Shown here piece by piece: positions 1 through 12,800 of a stretch of 64,000 nt of DNA. The notes under the pieces were generated by a model. It was given only the letters and a program-made list of their open reading frames with translations. It ran no database searches and had not been told where the DNA came from. This DNA comes from Pyrrhosoma nymphula (taxonomy: Eukaryota; Arthropoda; Insecta; Odonata; Coenagrionidae), in contig OY754327.1 of assembly GCA_963573305.1 (NCBI GenBank), positions 138,176,855 through 138,240,854 on the forward strand. The letters are read 5' to 3'. The translations under genes were made by a program, and so were the position numbers. How positions within the stretch are numbered: position 1 is the first letter of the stretch; each line of letters starts with the position of its first letter.

Positions 1-320
1 TGTGACACAAAAAAGTTTTACCAAGACCTCCAAAGGACCTCGTGCAATGTGCACTAAATTGTATAATCATTTACCTGCCTGCTTGAAAAAACGAAGAGAG
101 ACTATTTGTATTCAAAAGAATGGTTTTTACATATATTGTGGAAAAATGCTTCTACAACATCAGTGAATACTTAAGTTCATAAGTCTTGTATTTTAATCAT
201 TGTAATATTTGAATCTTCTTATAGTTATATTTTTTATGACATGTCCTATACACTTGCCTTATGTATATATATATACTGTGTATTGTGTCTTTGGACAAAT
301 AAATATTATTATTATTAATA
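1..320 (+). mobile_element. LINE 3' end (truncated by window edge)
   Basis: The frame near 150-180 reads EKCFYNISEYLSS followed by a stop, which resembles the C-terminus of Jockey/CR1-group reverse transcriptase ORFs. An upstream frame reads LYNHLPACLKK, a typical preceding motif, so at least one frameshift is present. A short 3' UTR ends in a TTA-rich tail (about 300-318), as expected for a LINE 3' end. It lies in a PSMD12 intron downstream of exon 5. The LINE clade cannot be fixed from this much sequence. Confidence 0.6.
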
Positions 321-346
321 AAAGTCTATGGGAAGAAAAAATGGCT

Positions 347-652
347 TTTAATTTGACAAAACGGAGTTGGGGTCAATTGACCCCTAGCTGTCCTTCTAGG
401 TAATGAAAAACTCCTGTCCCCCTAGCATTAAATAAATATAATCCACCGGGGTATGCTCCTCAATCAAAGATTTACCTAGAAATAACGGGCAACAAAATTT
501 TTAAAATCTATAGTACCTTAACAAGGTTCCCCAATGTGCTTACTTATGCAATATTGCTTAAGTAACACAAAATTCTAATGCTGAGTAAACCTCAATTATC
601 ATTCACCTCAATATAAGATCATACAAAAAAGTTACAAAGAGCAGACCACCAA
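347..652 (+). repeat. Direct repeat copy A (partner at 1701-2002)
   Basis: About 300 bp nearly identical, in the same orientation, to 1701-2002. Both copies contain the same run from a GGGGTCA..TGACCCC palindrome to the sequence gagcagaccaccaaaa. The two copies flank PSMD12 exon 5 (692-869). A further partial copy of the left end is seen at about 62375-62470. It is probably a transposable element or an intron segment duplicated with one. Confidence 0.8.
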
Positions 653-691
653 AATCTTTTCTTAACAAGATTTTTTTTTAGATCTACTCAC

Positions 692-869
692 ATGTTCGAC
701 CACCCGACTTCTAAGATCGGACCACCTCTTCTGCCCTTCTTCTGTATTGGGAGAAAACACATCGGTGGGTGGGCTCCCAGGAGACCCCTCCTTTAATTCC
801 TTCTCATATATTTCACAGAGGCCAGACCACTTAATGAGCTCAGGGTTGATGAACAGCCGTAGAAGATTC
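692..869 (-). CDS. PSMD12: PSMD12 coding exon 5
   Basis: 178 nt. The acceptor is ttttcag|G at 869 and the donor CAT|GTGAGT ends at 692. It encodes from the last base of a split Lys codon through NLLRLFINPELIKW to SDLRSRVVEH. The split codon (AA in exon 4 plus G here) confirms that exon 4, 25 kb away, is its partner. Phase 0 at the donor means the next exon should start at the conserved NIR(I/V)MAKYY segment, outside the window. Confidence 0.95.
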
Positions 870-3800
870 CTGAAAAGAAATTTAAGACAGTACCATCATG
901 AGTAGTATTCAGAATTGTAAAGAAAAAATAACTAAAATAGAATAAATAGCCTAATTTTACATATTGCATCATTATCACTAAAAAACACACTACAACTGAA
1001 AAAATAGAGCAAATAATAATCAGCACTAATCAACTCTTCAGTAAATAATAACTGAACTCCATTGAATAACCACGTTTTTAATAAAACAGAAAGAATATGT
1101 AGTTCAAAATGCATCAGAAAATAATTGGCCAGCACAGCCTTGAGCCCATCTTCTTCAAGGCACTGCAATCAAATAATATACTACATGCACTAATGCCTAA
1201 GCCCTCTTCCAAGGGCAGGAATACAACAGTATATTAGTCAGGCTTAAATTGCTATGATTTACACCATAGAGCACTATCATTATAATTCCATTTTCAAAAA
1301 CATTTGTTGCTTATTTGCACTGTCCCTCTTTTTTCACACTAAATAAATGAAAATCCAGGAACCAGCCACGAATATGTACTTCAATTTTACAACCTATGAA
1401 GAGAAACTATATCAACTCCCACACAGGAAGTATGCTTTTTTGAAGTGGTCTTATTCCCTTGATTACACTCCAGTAGGCACACTACCGTGAGACAAATAAG
1501 GGATGTATGTATGTAATTTCATCAAGGAATGGTTTTAAGTTTCGCAAGTGTTTAAATAACAGCAATTTTAGATAGATAACAGCAATATGTCATAACAAAA
1601 TACTTGAAAACAGAGTTCCACTTTATTTCATTACATTCTATAGCACAGAGTGTATTTTTAGCTGTGAGAATTTCAAAATAAGACCTATTTATTATTAGTT
1701 TTAATTTGATAAAACAGAGTTGGGGTCAAATGACCCCTAGCTGAAGAGGTAATGCAAAACTCCTGTCCCCCTAGCATTAAATAAATGTAATCTACCGGGG
1801 TATGCTCATGAATCAAAGATTTACCTAGCAATAACGGGCCACAAGATTTTTAAAGTCTATAATACCTTAACAAGGTTTCCCAATGTGCTTACTTATGCAA
1901 TATTGCTTAAGTAACACAAAATTCTAATGCTGAGTAAACCTCAATTATCATTCACCTCAATATAAGATCATACAAAAAAGCTTCAGAGAGCAGACCACCA
2001 AAACAGTACTACCTACCTTTACCTACTACTGGTATACCTAAAATTCCATCTTTAAGGATGGTAATTGTTATACTGAGCATCTTCTGACATTTTTAAACAT
2101 GGTATTTTGAGTAAAAACAACTAAGAACACAATCGAGGCATTTTTCCTAAGATAGTATACAATAAAATGGATGAATAAGATAATTTGACTCGGCGAAGAT
2201 AATGTTGGGTGTCTGGCGGGTTGCAACACCGGAATAACATAATAGTTCTAATAGGTGTTTAAACCCTTAAAGTGCCAGCGTCACCTAAAGCGACACTAAG
2301 CTTAGAAATTTTTTATTCATCGTGAATACTATTCCTCGCCATAATTTTTTAAATATTTTAGCTTCGTAATGTTCTAAGAACCTAATACTACTCAAATTCA
2401 CTTTTATAACACAAGTGGCAATTTAAATCTCTTTTAAATACTGTGGTCTCAAGTTAAATGACACTTTCACCATGCTCTTATTTGCTTAGTGTTTTTCTTT
2501 GGATTTTTTCATGGTAAAATGCTCATAGTTCACGCATGTTACGTGCCAATATCATTTTCTTTTTGTATTATCTTCTACAAGGATCTCCATAGCATTATTT
2601 TACGGAAAACTGGGAAAAAAGATAGGTACTCAGTCCTGGATACGTGGTGTTTTTTGAGAAGAATGCTTTTTTCCTGGGAGTGCATTCCCCGCCTTCGTAT
2701 GACTGAGATGGTGCCACTCTGAATCTTTTGCCATGTAAAAGATTCAAAGAGGCACTGCAGGCTTAAAATAAGTTTCCATCCGCCTGACCCAGAAAGATTA
2801 GGCCAGCGGCTACTTTGTTTATGACTCGGAGGGTCTCAGTCATGCCTACTGGTCGACAGTCGCATAGGTAGTGATTTCGGTGATGGGCAAAGTGGAGGGT
2901 TCCGTTTGGGAGATTTATTTGTGAATTGGGAGATTTATTTATTTGTGAGTGTCTGAGCACGGTCATCTGGTCTGAGTCATGCGTTTGGGTTAACAATTAC
3001 AATAAAAGCTCTTTCATTGACGGGAATAGTGGAGGATGCCGTAGAAAGCAGTTGTATTTAGGAGAGAGCAAGAGACGCATGCTAACTAGGTTTCTTATTT
3101 CCTACCGAAATTTGCACGTGATACGAATGAAAGTTTTTTTATTTACGACGAAAGTTTCTGATGAGTGAAGTGCGGTAAAGAAAGAAAAATATCGAAAAAT
3201 ATTTGTAAAGTTGAGCTTTCGTCTCGCCACTGAAAACGCGATTTTCAACAGACATATAGACACCAAAATCACCTCACTTATAATGCAAACCTCTTACATT
3301 TCACAAATGTGTATTCTTTATTCTACCTTTAGGTATCATAGACTATTTCGCCATATAAGTAGCTTTTTCATAAAAAAAATTTCGCTGGTGAGACGAAAAC
3401 TCACCATTACCGTTTCTTATTTCCTTGTGATACAAACGAAAGTTTTTTTCCTCTATCATGAGTGAAGTCCGGAAAAGAAAGAAAAATATCGACCATTTGA
3501 TCAGTGAAATATCAAGAGACAGTGGTTTCGAAATAAGTTCATCTGATTGTAGTGAATTGGTGTAGGAAGAAGACACAAGTGTTGCTGAAACTTTGTTATC
3601 AGAAACCGACTGGAGTGAAGACAACTGGATTGAAAGAGATGGGTAAGACTGCACCACGTCAGCAGTATGCCGAAGTTCAAGGTTCGAAGCACTCTCCACT
3701 CTATAATTTTGCACCAATAGCGTACTTTCATCTATTTTTCACCAATACTATCCTGAGGATAATGGTCACGTAAAATAAACAGATATGCAGAGCAGTATCT

Positions 3801-6800
3801 CCACTCCCACAAGACCATCTCCCCAAATTCAAGAGCAAGACTTTGTAAGCCAGTGACTGTGGAAAGAAATGAAAGCATTTCTTGCTTGAATTTTGAATAT
3901 GGGGATAGTTACTAAGTCCTGCATTTCTAGTTACTAGTCCAACAGTAAATGCTTGGAGACACCATGTTCAGAAACATTTTTTCCCATAACCGATTTCAAA
4001 TTTTGTTCAAATTTTTCCATCCTATTGACAATTTCAAAGTTCCACGTAGTGTGACCCATGCTCTTAAGTTCCAGCCCATTGTGGACCATGCCAAAAAATA
4101 TTTAGGCATTACTACATCCCTCACCAGTAACTGTATACATGTAGATGAAAGTTTAGTTGGGACCAAATCCCACAACAGTTTATTGCAGTACTTATCTCAA
4201 TATGCATCATCATCGTTGGGGAATTAGTTTTTGATGTTGTGTGACTCTGTATCACACTAAAGTGTAACATGTGAAAATGGCATACATTCTAAATACATTA
4301 GCAAGCATAATTTGTTGAATATACCTACATTGTAAATTACTTTTGAGTGGAACAAATCATTGTGGACTAAAACAAGATGGCGACAGATGCTTTTGCGACC
4401 TTGTGTTGCTCCTGCAATAATCCTTTTAATCCATCTGAAAAAGTGATCACCTGTGAACTTAGTCCACTTTCTTATCATCATAAATGTACAGGACTTAATG
4501 AGCTGATTTGGAAAGTTCTAGTACACTGCAGAGATATTTTCTGGAAATGTCTTTCTTGCCGCTCCGAGAAGTACGCATTATCAAGTATGGTGGCAGATAT
4601 TGAGATACTGAAACATGAGATGCTTCTCCTAAAGGAGTCAAGAGTGTCAATTTTGGACAAAAAACGAAAATTTTCTGACTCTGTGCAAAACACCGTAGTG
4701 CAAGATGTGATTATGTCAAAGAGTGCGATGAAGCCTTCAACGAAGTGCACGTCAACAGTAACTTATGAAAGGCCAATAACACACCAGTCAGATCTCATCA
4801 GTGCCTCAAAAGAGATAACAGGTCCAAATATCTCGAGGTCTAACCACGGGAACATTGATAGTGTGACTTGTGATTCCCACAAAACAAACACTATGGAAAG
4901 TGATTTTGGGCCTCATAGACACGTCGATAATACAAAAAAAATGTGTAGCGTTAAAACCATCGGCTACGTCTGAAGATGGATGGATGGAGGTGAACAACAA
5001 ACGCAAACGTTGTAATCCTCCAATTATAGGGACATCAGATAAAGAAGGTACCCTCGCAGGAATCCCAACCCGTTCCCATCTTCACGTGTGGAATTTCAAA
5101 CCCGATAAGATTTGAAAGGGTATGTAAAACAAGAAATTCCGGAGACCGATACAGCTATGTACAGGCACTTCCAATGAAAAGTTACCACTGCAGAGCCGAA
5201 ATTTCTAAGTCCGGATTTTTTTGTAAATTTGGCATTGCTGCGTCACGGCTTCCCTCTAGCGGAGCTTGAGGAAGCTCTAACCGTAAACAAACCCCCTTCC
5301 CTCCTCCCTCTTAGTGGAAGGGACCAAGGGATTACTGACGGTCAGTCTTTTTATCATGCCCTAAAGGTGGGCGTTTCTCCGAGTCGCGCAGCCAGACGTC
5401 TGATGTCCCGAACATACCTCTACGCTCGCCACCACCATATTGGCATAACATAAAAAATCGACGTTCACTTAGAAGAGGAAATCACAAATCATCATTGTTC
5501 ATTATCACCCCCAATTTGTATGTGTCCCTTGAATAATCGATGAATAATTGAATAATTAATTCCTTGGTCTATTTGTGTTGTTTCACGTTCGTGCTATTTC
5601 AGTGTGAGTTCATTAACATGTTTTATTCTCACATCGATGTTGTCAGAAGTTTTATAAATATGCGATCTCAATGTTTTAAGACTAAGAATAGGCTCAAAAG
5701 AAGAAAATAACGTTCCGAATTGTCGTAATTTCCACGAGTTTACCTTAGGATTTATGGTATAGAGTCGTAATTTGAATAATAACAATACCCATTATATTAC
5801 TGCTTGTATAATACCAATACACATCTGTTATTGACCACGCAGCCGTTTCCCTAAAATCAGGTCTAATATCTGCTGCGATACGAGACGAGGGCCTCCCTGC
5901 GACAATGATGCAATATGGGGAGCTGCGCGAGATTAAGGATCTAGGTTGAGAGGAGAAGAGAGAAAAGACCTCAGTCAGGAGACCTTTCTCATGCGACTAA
6001 TTTCACCCAAGTCGTCGGCGTATATATATCTTTAGTTGCAATTCCTCCTATTTACGATTCTATTCTTCACCCGCGAAATTCTGCGGTCATAAACTACGGC
6101 CACTATGCGCATATTCCTATAATTCATTAATAGCAATCTTATAAATTCTGAGCCTCGGAACGTCGGAACTTTTTAGTGATCAGTTTTCTTTTCATTGGAG
6201 TAATGGATTTTTGAAATTCGGTTCTAGCTAGGCAGCAGTGAAGAAATATTGAAGAAGAAATTGTGCCTAAGTGACTTTTCAGGATTTTAAAATATTTTTT
6301 GGACTTTTATTTATTTTGTTGTCTATTCTTTTACAATGTGGGTGGAATATTTTTGTATTTTTAGTTTTCGAAAATATTTGTATTATCGACACCTCAATGT
6401 CGTAATGTTTTTTGAAATGTTATAACTGGAATCCTTTTTTGGTCTAACATTGTTCTACATCGAAATTGTATTTTATATGATTCCCGGGTCCTCTCGGCCC
6501 TTTGTCACCGGTCACTTCTGGCATTGGTGTTATATAATGGCTTGTTATGAATTATCACGTTTTGAGTTCGATTAAAAAGTGATAGAGGCGCAGAAAGTGT
6601 CAGTGAATAAGAAGAATGAGTATTTGATGGAATTTGAACGAAAATATTACATTTAGGACAACATAAGAATATTCCCGGCTACTTATTGTTTATAGGAGAC
6701 CTGCAGACGGTCACAAAATACCACCGACTTCTTCTGTCTATCTTAGGAAGCTTGAAAATTTAAATTTAGATCATCAACTATGCTACATTTGAATCTATCT

Positions 6801-9800
6801 GAAAATACTTATCAACAGGTTAACGTCAGGCTAAACCTGATCATCACGTGGCACACCCGAAGAACATTTTTGATCAACAGGTTAACATCTACATTTACGT
6901 AATACCGTGCAAGCCACTGCGAGGGCGTGTGGCAGAGGGTGAACTTTTGTTTTTCAGCTGTACTTATTATCACTAAACTCCACTGACTCTGTTTTGATGA
7001 AATCGCGAGAATATTGAACCGTGCGACCGGATAAGTTTACGCGGAATCACGTTAAATTATTTTTCTTTGCGTACACTCCGGGAACTTACTTGTTATTCAC
7101 GCCCTTCAGCCCTTGAAAAGAGTGGAGTCTTTTTAGGGTCCATGAAACATTCCAGAAATACACAAGTTAGGAATCTTTTTCATGTTGTTCATACACACTT
7201 TCAAATTTTATAGAAATTTATTTAATCACCGAGTGGTTGAACAGTGGACAACAGCTAGGATTCTTGGCGCATTGTGATTCAGTATGGGTAGTTGATTTAC
7301 TTCGCACGTATTATCAGTGATTATTTTACCTTTCGGGTATCCTGCGCTTTTAAGTAGCAGTATTCAGCCATATCTATGATATACGCAATTGCAATCTAGT
7401 GCTCTTGTGGAAAGGGACAAGGGAGAAGTGAATGCCAGATGGGGGGCGGCATGTTCCCTCTGACCACATTGTTGAGTCCCTGTGTTGAGACAATGGGGAT
7501 GGGGAGGACCGGTCTCCGCGAAGAATAATTTTCCACTGCCCAAAAACCTTACTCCATACGTTTTATTGCACCCGCGACCCCTTCCACGCGGTATACCTCG
7601 GGTCAACATCCTCCGAGTTTATGCCCTTGCAAGCCAGTGCCCATGCAGAAGGATTGGAAGCAGGTAAAACATTAGAGACGTCTGCCCATCAACTCTTACA
7701 CCTGAGTGATTATAAGTTTTTTTCTAGTCATTACCAGGCGAATATTTCAAAACATTTAAATATCCACGAGTGAACACGTTTATCAAAATGGTTTCTCGAT
7801 TTAGGTGTGCTGGTCTCTTATTAATTTCATACGTGGTTTGAAGGAAGTAACCATTCACACACAAAAATGAATCGATTCCGTCCATTTAAGAAATATATCC
7901 AAACATTTTTGCGGTAATATTTGGTGTGCAATATGGTCAAATAATAGAACACCTGTCCATCAGAAGGGAAATAGAGGAACAGAATATTACAATTAGTATT
8001 CTCAGTTGCGATTTATGTTCTAAAGGAAATTTACTAACTGCTGTCCACACTTTCCGCAATCGGAGCAATTTGCCCCTCGAGAGGAGATCGCCGGGAGCAC
8101 GGTCGTATATACCGGGAGGCGGCCGGGTGCCCGCGCGTCCCGTGTACGAACCCCTCTTAACGTGAAATTCCTAGCTAGACATGCTTCCTCGCCGCCCCTC
8201 CCCTACGGGAGGAGGAGAATAGTGTGTGGCGATGCTTCGGCAGGGGTAGGAGGACACGCGGCTCAATGCCCCACACAATGCGGTTTGGGCACAAGGGTAG
8301 AGCGAGAGTCGGGGGTATTTTGCGGCCGTCGTGAGAAGAAGCATTGAAAGAAGACTGACCGTCAGTAATCCCTTGGTCCCTTCCGCTAAGAAAGGAAAGG
8401 AGGACGGGGGAGGGAAGGGGGTTTGTTTATGGTTAGAGCTTCCTCAGGCTCCGCTAGAGAGAAGCCGTGACGCAGCGATGCCAAATTTACAAAAAACTCC
8501 GGACTTAGAAATTTCGGCTCTGCAGTGGTAACTTTTCATTGGAAGTGCCTGTACATAGAGATAGAAAAAGCTGAAGTGTCCCGTGGGGATTATGCGTCCT
8601 TTCGGCTGTCAGTGAATAGTGATTTGCATGAGATTCTCAATAAGACTACTTTCTGGAAAAATTATATACATGTTGGGAATTACCATTTTTGGAAACCACA
8701 CTGGCTAAAGCCGAAAGGGTAGCATGCCAAATTAAGATTTTGCACATAAACATTCAGTGCCTACGTAATAAAGTACTGGATCTTGAGGTACTGTTGTGTG
8801 ACTGTAAACCTGATGTAATTTGTGTAAATGAACATTGGTTAACTTCTAGTGAACTTTCCTCCTTTCAACTTTCTGAATATTTCATGGCAGATGCCTTTTG
8901 CCGTTCTATGCATAAAAATGGAGGTGTATTAATTGTAGTCTTCGAGTGTGTAAGTTTTATTCCCATTCACTTTCCGTATAAATTTCTCAATGAGGAGCAA
9001 GTGTTTGAATGTAGTGCTGTTGGCATCAAAATAGAAGACACAGTCTTCTGCATAATATCTATTTATCGCTCTCCTTCGAGTGACTTCAATATATTCCTTA
9101 GTAAATTTGAAAATCTGGGAGAAGCAATCAATGGCCCAACTGAAAAGTCATACTTGATAATTACCAGTGATTATAATTGTGACTTCCTAGAGGATTCCAA
9201 AGCCAAACATAAATTTGTGTATTTATTGACTTCCTTTGGTTGATGTGCCGCTTACTATGAACCAACTAGAGTGAGTGCTACCTCTCAAACTGTTTTAGAC
9301 AATATTCTGACAATTATAGATTTGATATATGTAAAAACAAAAGTTATCTCTTCTCATATATCTGATCACTACCCACTTTTTCCAAAATTACACTTCCCTC
9401 CTATTATGATCGTAAAAAATACTAACAGCGATATTTTACTGACCAAAATATTATTGTCTTTTGTAACATGCTGTGTTGTCATGACTGGTCTGATTTCTAT
9501 TGTTTGTCAGTTTTTGAAGATTGCTTTAACAATTTCTATATAACTTACCAATACTACTCCAACATTTGTTTTCCACTACTTAAAATTACCAGACATTCTC
9601 CATCATCTAGTAGTCATAAGAAGCCGTGGGTCACAGATGGGATTAGGTGGCTATCCAGTAAGATGAAAAATTTAGCTAACTATTATAAAACTAAACAGGA
9701 ACCACTTGAACGCCTGGAATACGCACTGCTAAAGAAACAATATAGTCATACTCTCCGTTCTGCAAAAAAATCTTTCAATGACCGTAGAATTGTAAATGCT

Positions 9801-12800
9801 GATAACAAAGCTATAGAACTCTGGAAAATTATCAAAGAAGCCAAGGGTCCAACGTGTGTTCAACATGATCTTCAATTACGGGACTCTGCTGGTGATATAA
9901 TAACTGACTATGCAAAAATGGCAGATAACTGGAATGATTTCTATCTCTCACATAAAACTTCTCTACGTAAAGTAAATTTAGATAACCTTTCTTTAATTCC
10001 CAGTCCACTTAATTCTCTTTTTCTTTTCCCTTGTACTGAAATAGAATTAACAAACATTATCAATAAATCACCTAATAAAACAACCTGCTTCTGTCATTAA
10101 AAAATCCTTTAATTAAGAACCAATTATTATTCTTGATTAATGAATCACTAAGACTTGGAAATTTCCCCAACCCCCTTAACTGCAAAAATAATACAAAGGT
10201 AAAGGAAGTAAACTGGACATGAATTCTTATTGGTCAATTTCTCTTTTGAATCAATTTGGGAAAATCTTTGAAAAGGTCTTTTATAATCGATTGACATACC
10301 TTGAATCCAATCATCTGTTGTCCACCACTCAACATGGACTCAGAAACACTAGGTCAACTACAACTGCCACCTATCATATGGTCAATCAAATATTGTCAGA
10401 TCTGGATAACAGAATTGAAAATTTAGGGTTATTTTTTGATTTCTCAAAGGCCTTTGACCATGTTGATCACCAAACACTTTTGTTTAAGCTGGAACATTAT
10501 AGCATAAGAGGCATTCCATATCAATGGATTAAATCCTATTTGAGTGATCGGTCCCAACACGTAGTGCTCTCTAAGAATGGTATGCAATTCATTTCTCCTA
10601 GCAAAGAAATTGCTCTAGGCATACCCCAGGGTTATATCCTGGGTCTGGTATTATTTTTGATATACATTAATGACCTGCCCAGGGTATTAAAATCTGCATC
10701 TAGAGTAAAACCTATTCTGTATGCTGATGACACAAATGTTATTGTGCCTGCATCGTCCTTAGATGGACTGGTTGTCAAAGCAATATGGGTAACTGAAACT
10801 CTGTTAGACTGGTGTCCTAACAATATTTTTGAGCTCAACATCGACAAATCCAATCTCATTTATTTTTCAAATACATAAAAATAAAGCTCCTGCTGAAATT
10901 TCAATTGTCATAGAAGGTAAACACATCCCCTAAAATTCCAGCACTCAGTTTCTCAGAGTAACTCTGACTAGTACTGTGTCCTGAGAGGAACATATATATA
11001 TAATTTGCGTAGTAATCTGTGCTCCATCTGCTTTCTTATTAGGAGCACAAGACACACTGTTAGCACAGAGGTACTTTTATCAATATACTACAGTGAATTC
11101 ACTTCACGGGGGCATGGCCCCCCTGCCCCCATGTATGGGCGCCCATGTACTTAGGGCCCTTAAAATATGCTTGAGGGTGGATTCAGTAGGCAGAGACAAC
11201 ATGCTTCTTATTATTAGTAGCCTGTAACCCTTGGGGATCTACTTGATCAGTGTAAGAGTAAACTTCCTTCTAAAAAGATCCTTGCATCAATCCCTTCCAT
11301 GCTTATTCTTTGGGTGCTACTTTCTCAATCAGTCACCAACCAGTTCCCAATCAGTCACCGAAGTTCGGCATCATTGGTCTCTGCTCGAGTTTGAATGGGT
11401 GATCTTCCTAGTTGTCCAAGAGATGTTGCCCCTGTCTTCAAGTGGTAGATAGTGAGTGTGAAATGACCTTTGCCTTAGAAGCTTGTTCGATTAAAATTCT
11501 ACTACTGCAAATAGACTTTCAGCCGTGCTGTTTCAAAACCAGTGATATCTGAAATTAACATATACTTGACCTTATGCAGACTTGGGCAATGGACAACCCC
11601 CTCCCCTACTACTGGAAGATCACCCATCCTTCTTTGTGACTATAATAGCAATCTTTGGTTCACCATGCATGTCTGGTGCTACGATGACGATGAAACCTGA
11701 TAAATAAATGAGTTTTCACCAGGTGAATAAGACTTCCATTATGAAGTAATTCCACTAAGTTATTGCTGTTATCAATGTCATCCATTAAGTCTTGCTTGAT
11801 AGTAGATAAACTAAATGCCCCTCTCTATTGAATATTTATGTTAAATTTCATTTTAAAAGATGCCAACTTCTTCTGTTTCACTCTTCGTGTGTAACTCGAT
11901 TTCTATAGCTGTATTGATACTGTTTAATGTGTATACTTATAAGTAGGGACAAGATATTTTCGCAAAGCATGTTTTCACAAAATTCTGCAATCATGCAGGA
12001 ATTTCATTTTTCATAGGATGAGTGTAAGGTGGTAGTTTGGATTATTAAATTACGTTCGTGACTTTTCGCGAAATTTAAGACATTTTCTGTTTTTATACGA
12101 AATTCAACGCATTCCCCGTGAAAAGCGAACTAAAGTACCGAAAATAAGCAAAATTGTCAAAAATCAATGTTTCACTCATCAAATTTCAAAAATCGCGGTC
12201 GAGATTTCAAAGTTAAGGCGGCTTTACACATGAAAGTTACTTCCATGACAGTAGCCTTGCAAGTCTCTTGCAAGAGGTACTTCGATGTGTAAGCACGTAC
12301 TTCTATGGCAGTAGGGGTCGATAGCGGAACTAATCGACTGCAGTTCGAACTCGCAAGGAAAATAGACTGGCGTCTATTTTGCTGATTTTGCCTGCAAGTA
12401 GCATTTCGATTCAGCAATAGTATTGCAAAACACCCGGTGAATTATTCTGCCTGGTTCATATATTAACACTTTGAGACAGAGCGCCATCAATAGATGGCGG
12501 GCGGACTCCGCCCAGGTCCGAGTGCCATCTATAGAAGACGGGCCGCTGCGCTCAGCAGTCATAAACTCGAGAGCCTCATTCTTCCATTTCCCTTCGCTTG
12601 GTGGTCTCGGATCTTCACAGGCATCACACTTCAGCCTTAGCCACCGCAGGGTATGCTTCGGATTCTGCTGCGACTTCTCGTGTTTTACCAGCTGTTGCGC
12701 AAACTACGACAAGGTATTTATTTATAAATATTCTCATTGTGTTTAAAAATATATTTCCCCTGCCTTTTTATAATTCTTTTTATCAACAAAGACTTTTTTC

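Larger units (their letters stand above)
5155..8557. mobile_element. 3.4-kb element with about 215-bp terminal inverted repeats inserted in the LINE
   Basis: Bases 5155-5372 and 8344-8557 are near-identical inverted repeats. The outer ends read TATGTACAGGCACTTCC on one side and its complement on the other, with TA at both junctions, consistent with a TA target duplication. The repeats contain a GACGGTCAGT motif at the inner boundary. The interior (about 3 kb) has no recognisable transposase. It has a GC-rich block at 8040-8340 with a TATATA-containing segment, and at about 6885-6950 a stretch like a common insect repeat (gcaagccactgcgagggcg). It is probably a non-autonomous DNA transposon. 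Confidence 0.75.
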
